5,805 bases of DNA from Ruminococcaceae bacterium UBA1213 (GTDB taxonomy: Bacteria > Bacillota > Clostridia > Oscillospirales > Acutalibacteraceae). How positions within the stretch are numbered: position 1 is the stretch's first letter; the number at the start of each line of letters is the position of its first letter. Positions 4,972 to 5,805 of this stretch are shown here, piece by piece. Made by a program: the position numbers and the translations under genes. The notes beneath the pieces were generated by a model. That model did not search any database. It worked only from the letters and a program-made list of their open reading frames with translations, and was not told where the DNA came from. Location of the stretch: positions 1-5,805 of the forward strand of contig DBXL01000184.1 in NCBI GenBank assembly GCA_002309275.1. The letters run 5' to 3'.

Positions 4972-5673
4972 ATGAAACACGGTAAAAAATATGTCGATGC
5001 CGCAAAACTCATCGACAAAACAAAAGCTTATGATTCAAAAGAAGCAATAGATGTTTGCCTCAAGACAGGCACAGCTAAATTTGACGAAACTGTTGAACTT
5101 CATGTAAAACTCGGCGTTGACTCACGTCACGCAGACCAGCAGGTTCGTGGTGCCATCGTTCTTCCCAACGGAACAGGCAAGCAGGTAAGAGTTCTTGCAA
5201 TCTGCAAGGGCGACAATGTTCAGAAGGCTCAGGAAGCCGGTGCTGAATATGTAGGTGCAGAGGAGTTCACTCAGAAAATCCAGAGCGAAGGCTGGACAGA
5301 CTTTGACGTTCTCATCACAACCCCCGATATGATGGGCTTGGTAGGTCGTCTTGGTAAGATTCTCGGTCCTCGTGGCTTGATGCCGAACCCCAAAGCAGGT
5401 ACTGTTACACCCGACATCGCTAAGGCTATTAAAGAAGCTAAAGCCGGTAAAATTGAGTACCGTCTTGATAAAACAAATATTATCCACTGTCCGATAGGCA
5501 AGGTTTCCTTTGGTACAGACAAGATTGCAGAAAACTTTGATGCACTTGTTAACGCTATCATCAAGGCAAAGCCCGCTGCCGCTAAAGGTCAGTATATCAA
5601 ATCCGTTGCAGTTGCAACCACTATGGGACCATCTGTAAAAGTAAATCCCGCTAAAATCAACGGAGCAGTTTGA
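4972..5673 (+). CDS. rplA: 50S ribosomal protein L1
   Basis: This 233-residue L1 forms the mobile L1 stalk at the E site and, in other bacteria, represses translation of its own operon. The family signature spans DVLITTPDMMGLVGRLGKIL and continues as GPRGLMPNPKAGTVT (112-146). The two-domain layout is intact: the ends of the chain form domain I and the middle forms domain II. Residues known from L1-RNA structures to contact RNA appear at the expected places, namely Phe37 in KFDETVE and Thr217-Met218-Gly219 near the C-terminus, so RNA binding should be preserved. ATG 4972 follows AGGGAGG (4955-4961) with 10-nt spacing. The gene is 70 nt from rplK, too far for simple stop-start coupling, which fits with it having its own L1-like site. 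Confidence 0.97.
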   Translation: MKHGKKYVDAAKLIDKTKAYDSKEAIDVCLKTGTAKFDETVELHVKLGVDSRHADQQVRGAIVLPNGTGKQVRVLAICKGDNVQKAQEAGAEYVGAEEFTQKIQSEGWTDFDVLITTPDMMGLVGRLGKILGPRGLMPNPKAGTVTPDIAKAIKEAKAGKIEYRLDKTNIIHCPIGKVSFGTDKIAENFDALVNAIIKAKPAAAKGQYIKSVAVATTMGPSVKVNPAKINGAV

Positions 5674-5679
5674 TTTTTA

Positions 5680-5805
5680 GTGTGGAGAGTGCGGAGTGGA
5701 GAGTGGAGCAGAGTGTTCGCTTGAAAATTTCGTATTTTCCCCATTTACAATGACAGAGTGAATATGTGGATAAGCGTGGATAACTCCACTCTCAACTCTC
5801 CACAC
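5680..5805. mobile_element. MITE-like inverted-repeat element downstream of rplA
   Basis: Perfect 11-bp ends GTGTGGAGAGT (5680-5690) and ACTCTCCACAC (5795-5805) are followed inward by a second matched block, GAGAGTGGAG (5699-5708) with CTCCACTCTC (5784-5793). The left arm has 8 extra bases between blocks and the right arm 1. The core has no coding capacity and contains a small hairpin, GAAAAT (5723-5728) with ATTTTC (5734-5739). The composition (GTGGAGAG runs) is unlike the neighbouring coding DNA. TA (5678-5679) precedes the left end, as expected for a TA-target element, but the right flank is outside the window, so neither the target duplication nor the true right end can be seen. It could instead be a REP-like intergenic repeat. 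Transcribed, it would form a long hairpin just after rplA. Confidence 0.6.
5765..5783 (-). promoter_or_regulatory. Two DnaA-box-like 9-mers spaced 10 bp apart
   Basis: TGTGGATAA (5765-5773) is the exact reverse complement of the consensus DnaA box TTATCCACA. CGTGGATAA (5775-5783) differs by one base (TTATCCACG). They lie in the same orientation, one helical turn apart, inside the MITE-like element. There is no AT-rich unwinding region or dnaA gene next to them, so an origin is not claimed; the match may be coincidental. Confidence 0.35.

Noticed and set aside
5765..5783. Replication origin
   Set aside because: Only two DnaA-like boxes, with no AT-rich unwinding region and no dnaA/dnaN neighbours.

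Overview
The window looks like a chromosomal segment of a low-to-moderate-GC Gram-positive bacterium of the class Clostridia. An Oscillospiraceae/Ruminococcus-like host is my best guess. The reasons are strong GGAGG-type Shine-Dalgarno sites before most genes, sigma-A type TTGACA/TATAAT promoters, a Firmicutes-type split tyrosine-kinase module (separate membrane modulator and kinase plus a PHP phosphatase), and the gene order rpmG-secE-nusG-rplK-rplA. The genus is an inference from overall character, not from a search.

Layout. (1) Positions 1-569, minus strand: the N-terminal 189 codons of a secreted protein with a signal peptide, a small globular region and an (NNGG)n low-complexity tail encoded by a 12-bp tandem repeat that runs off the window. 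(2) Positions 570-870: a divergent intergenic region holding two perfect-consensus promoters (TTGACA-N17-TATAAT), one facing each way. (3) Positions 871-3219, plus strand: a compact three-gene operon encoding a Wzz/YwqC-type polysaccharide co-polymerase and kinase activator, a BY-kinase with an extremely tyrosine-rich tail, and a PHP-family tyrosine phosphatase. It ends at a strong intrinsic terminator, with no glycosyltransferases between the phosphatase gene and that terminator. (4) Positions 3266-5673, plus strand: a new promoter followed by rpmG (L33), secE, nusG, rplK (L11) and rplA (L1). (5) Positions 5680-5805: a MITE-like inverted-repeat element right after rplA, containing two DnaA-box-like sites.

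The most interesting feature is regulatory. The rplK and rplA leaders each contain the same structured motif immediately before the Shine-Dalgarno site: GUGG, a GA bulge and GGA on the 5' side, then UCC, a 7-8 nt G(C)AUUUUA strand and CCAC on the 3' side. The layout resembles the L1-binding region of 23S rRNA (helix 76/77, GUGGGAGG paired across an asymmetric loop with UACCAC). The window therefore appears to carry two separate L1 autorepression sites, one per cistron, instead of the single site upstream of rplK known from the E. coli L11 operon. The rplK copy is preceded by two extra hairpins that the rplA copy lacks.

How the genes work together. The three-gene module should form a phosphorylation cycle: the modulator activates the kinase, the kinase autophosphorylates its tyrosine tail, and the phosphatase resets it. 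Its substrates or polysaccharide machinery must lie elsewhere. The second operon supplies a 50S protein, a translocon subunit, a transcription elongation factor and the L11/L1 stalk proteins.
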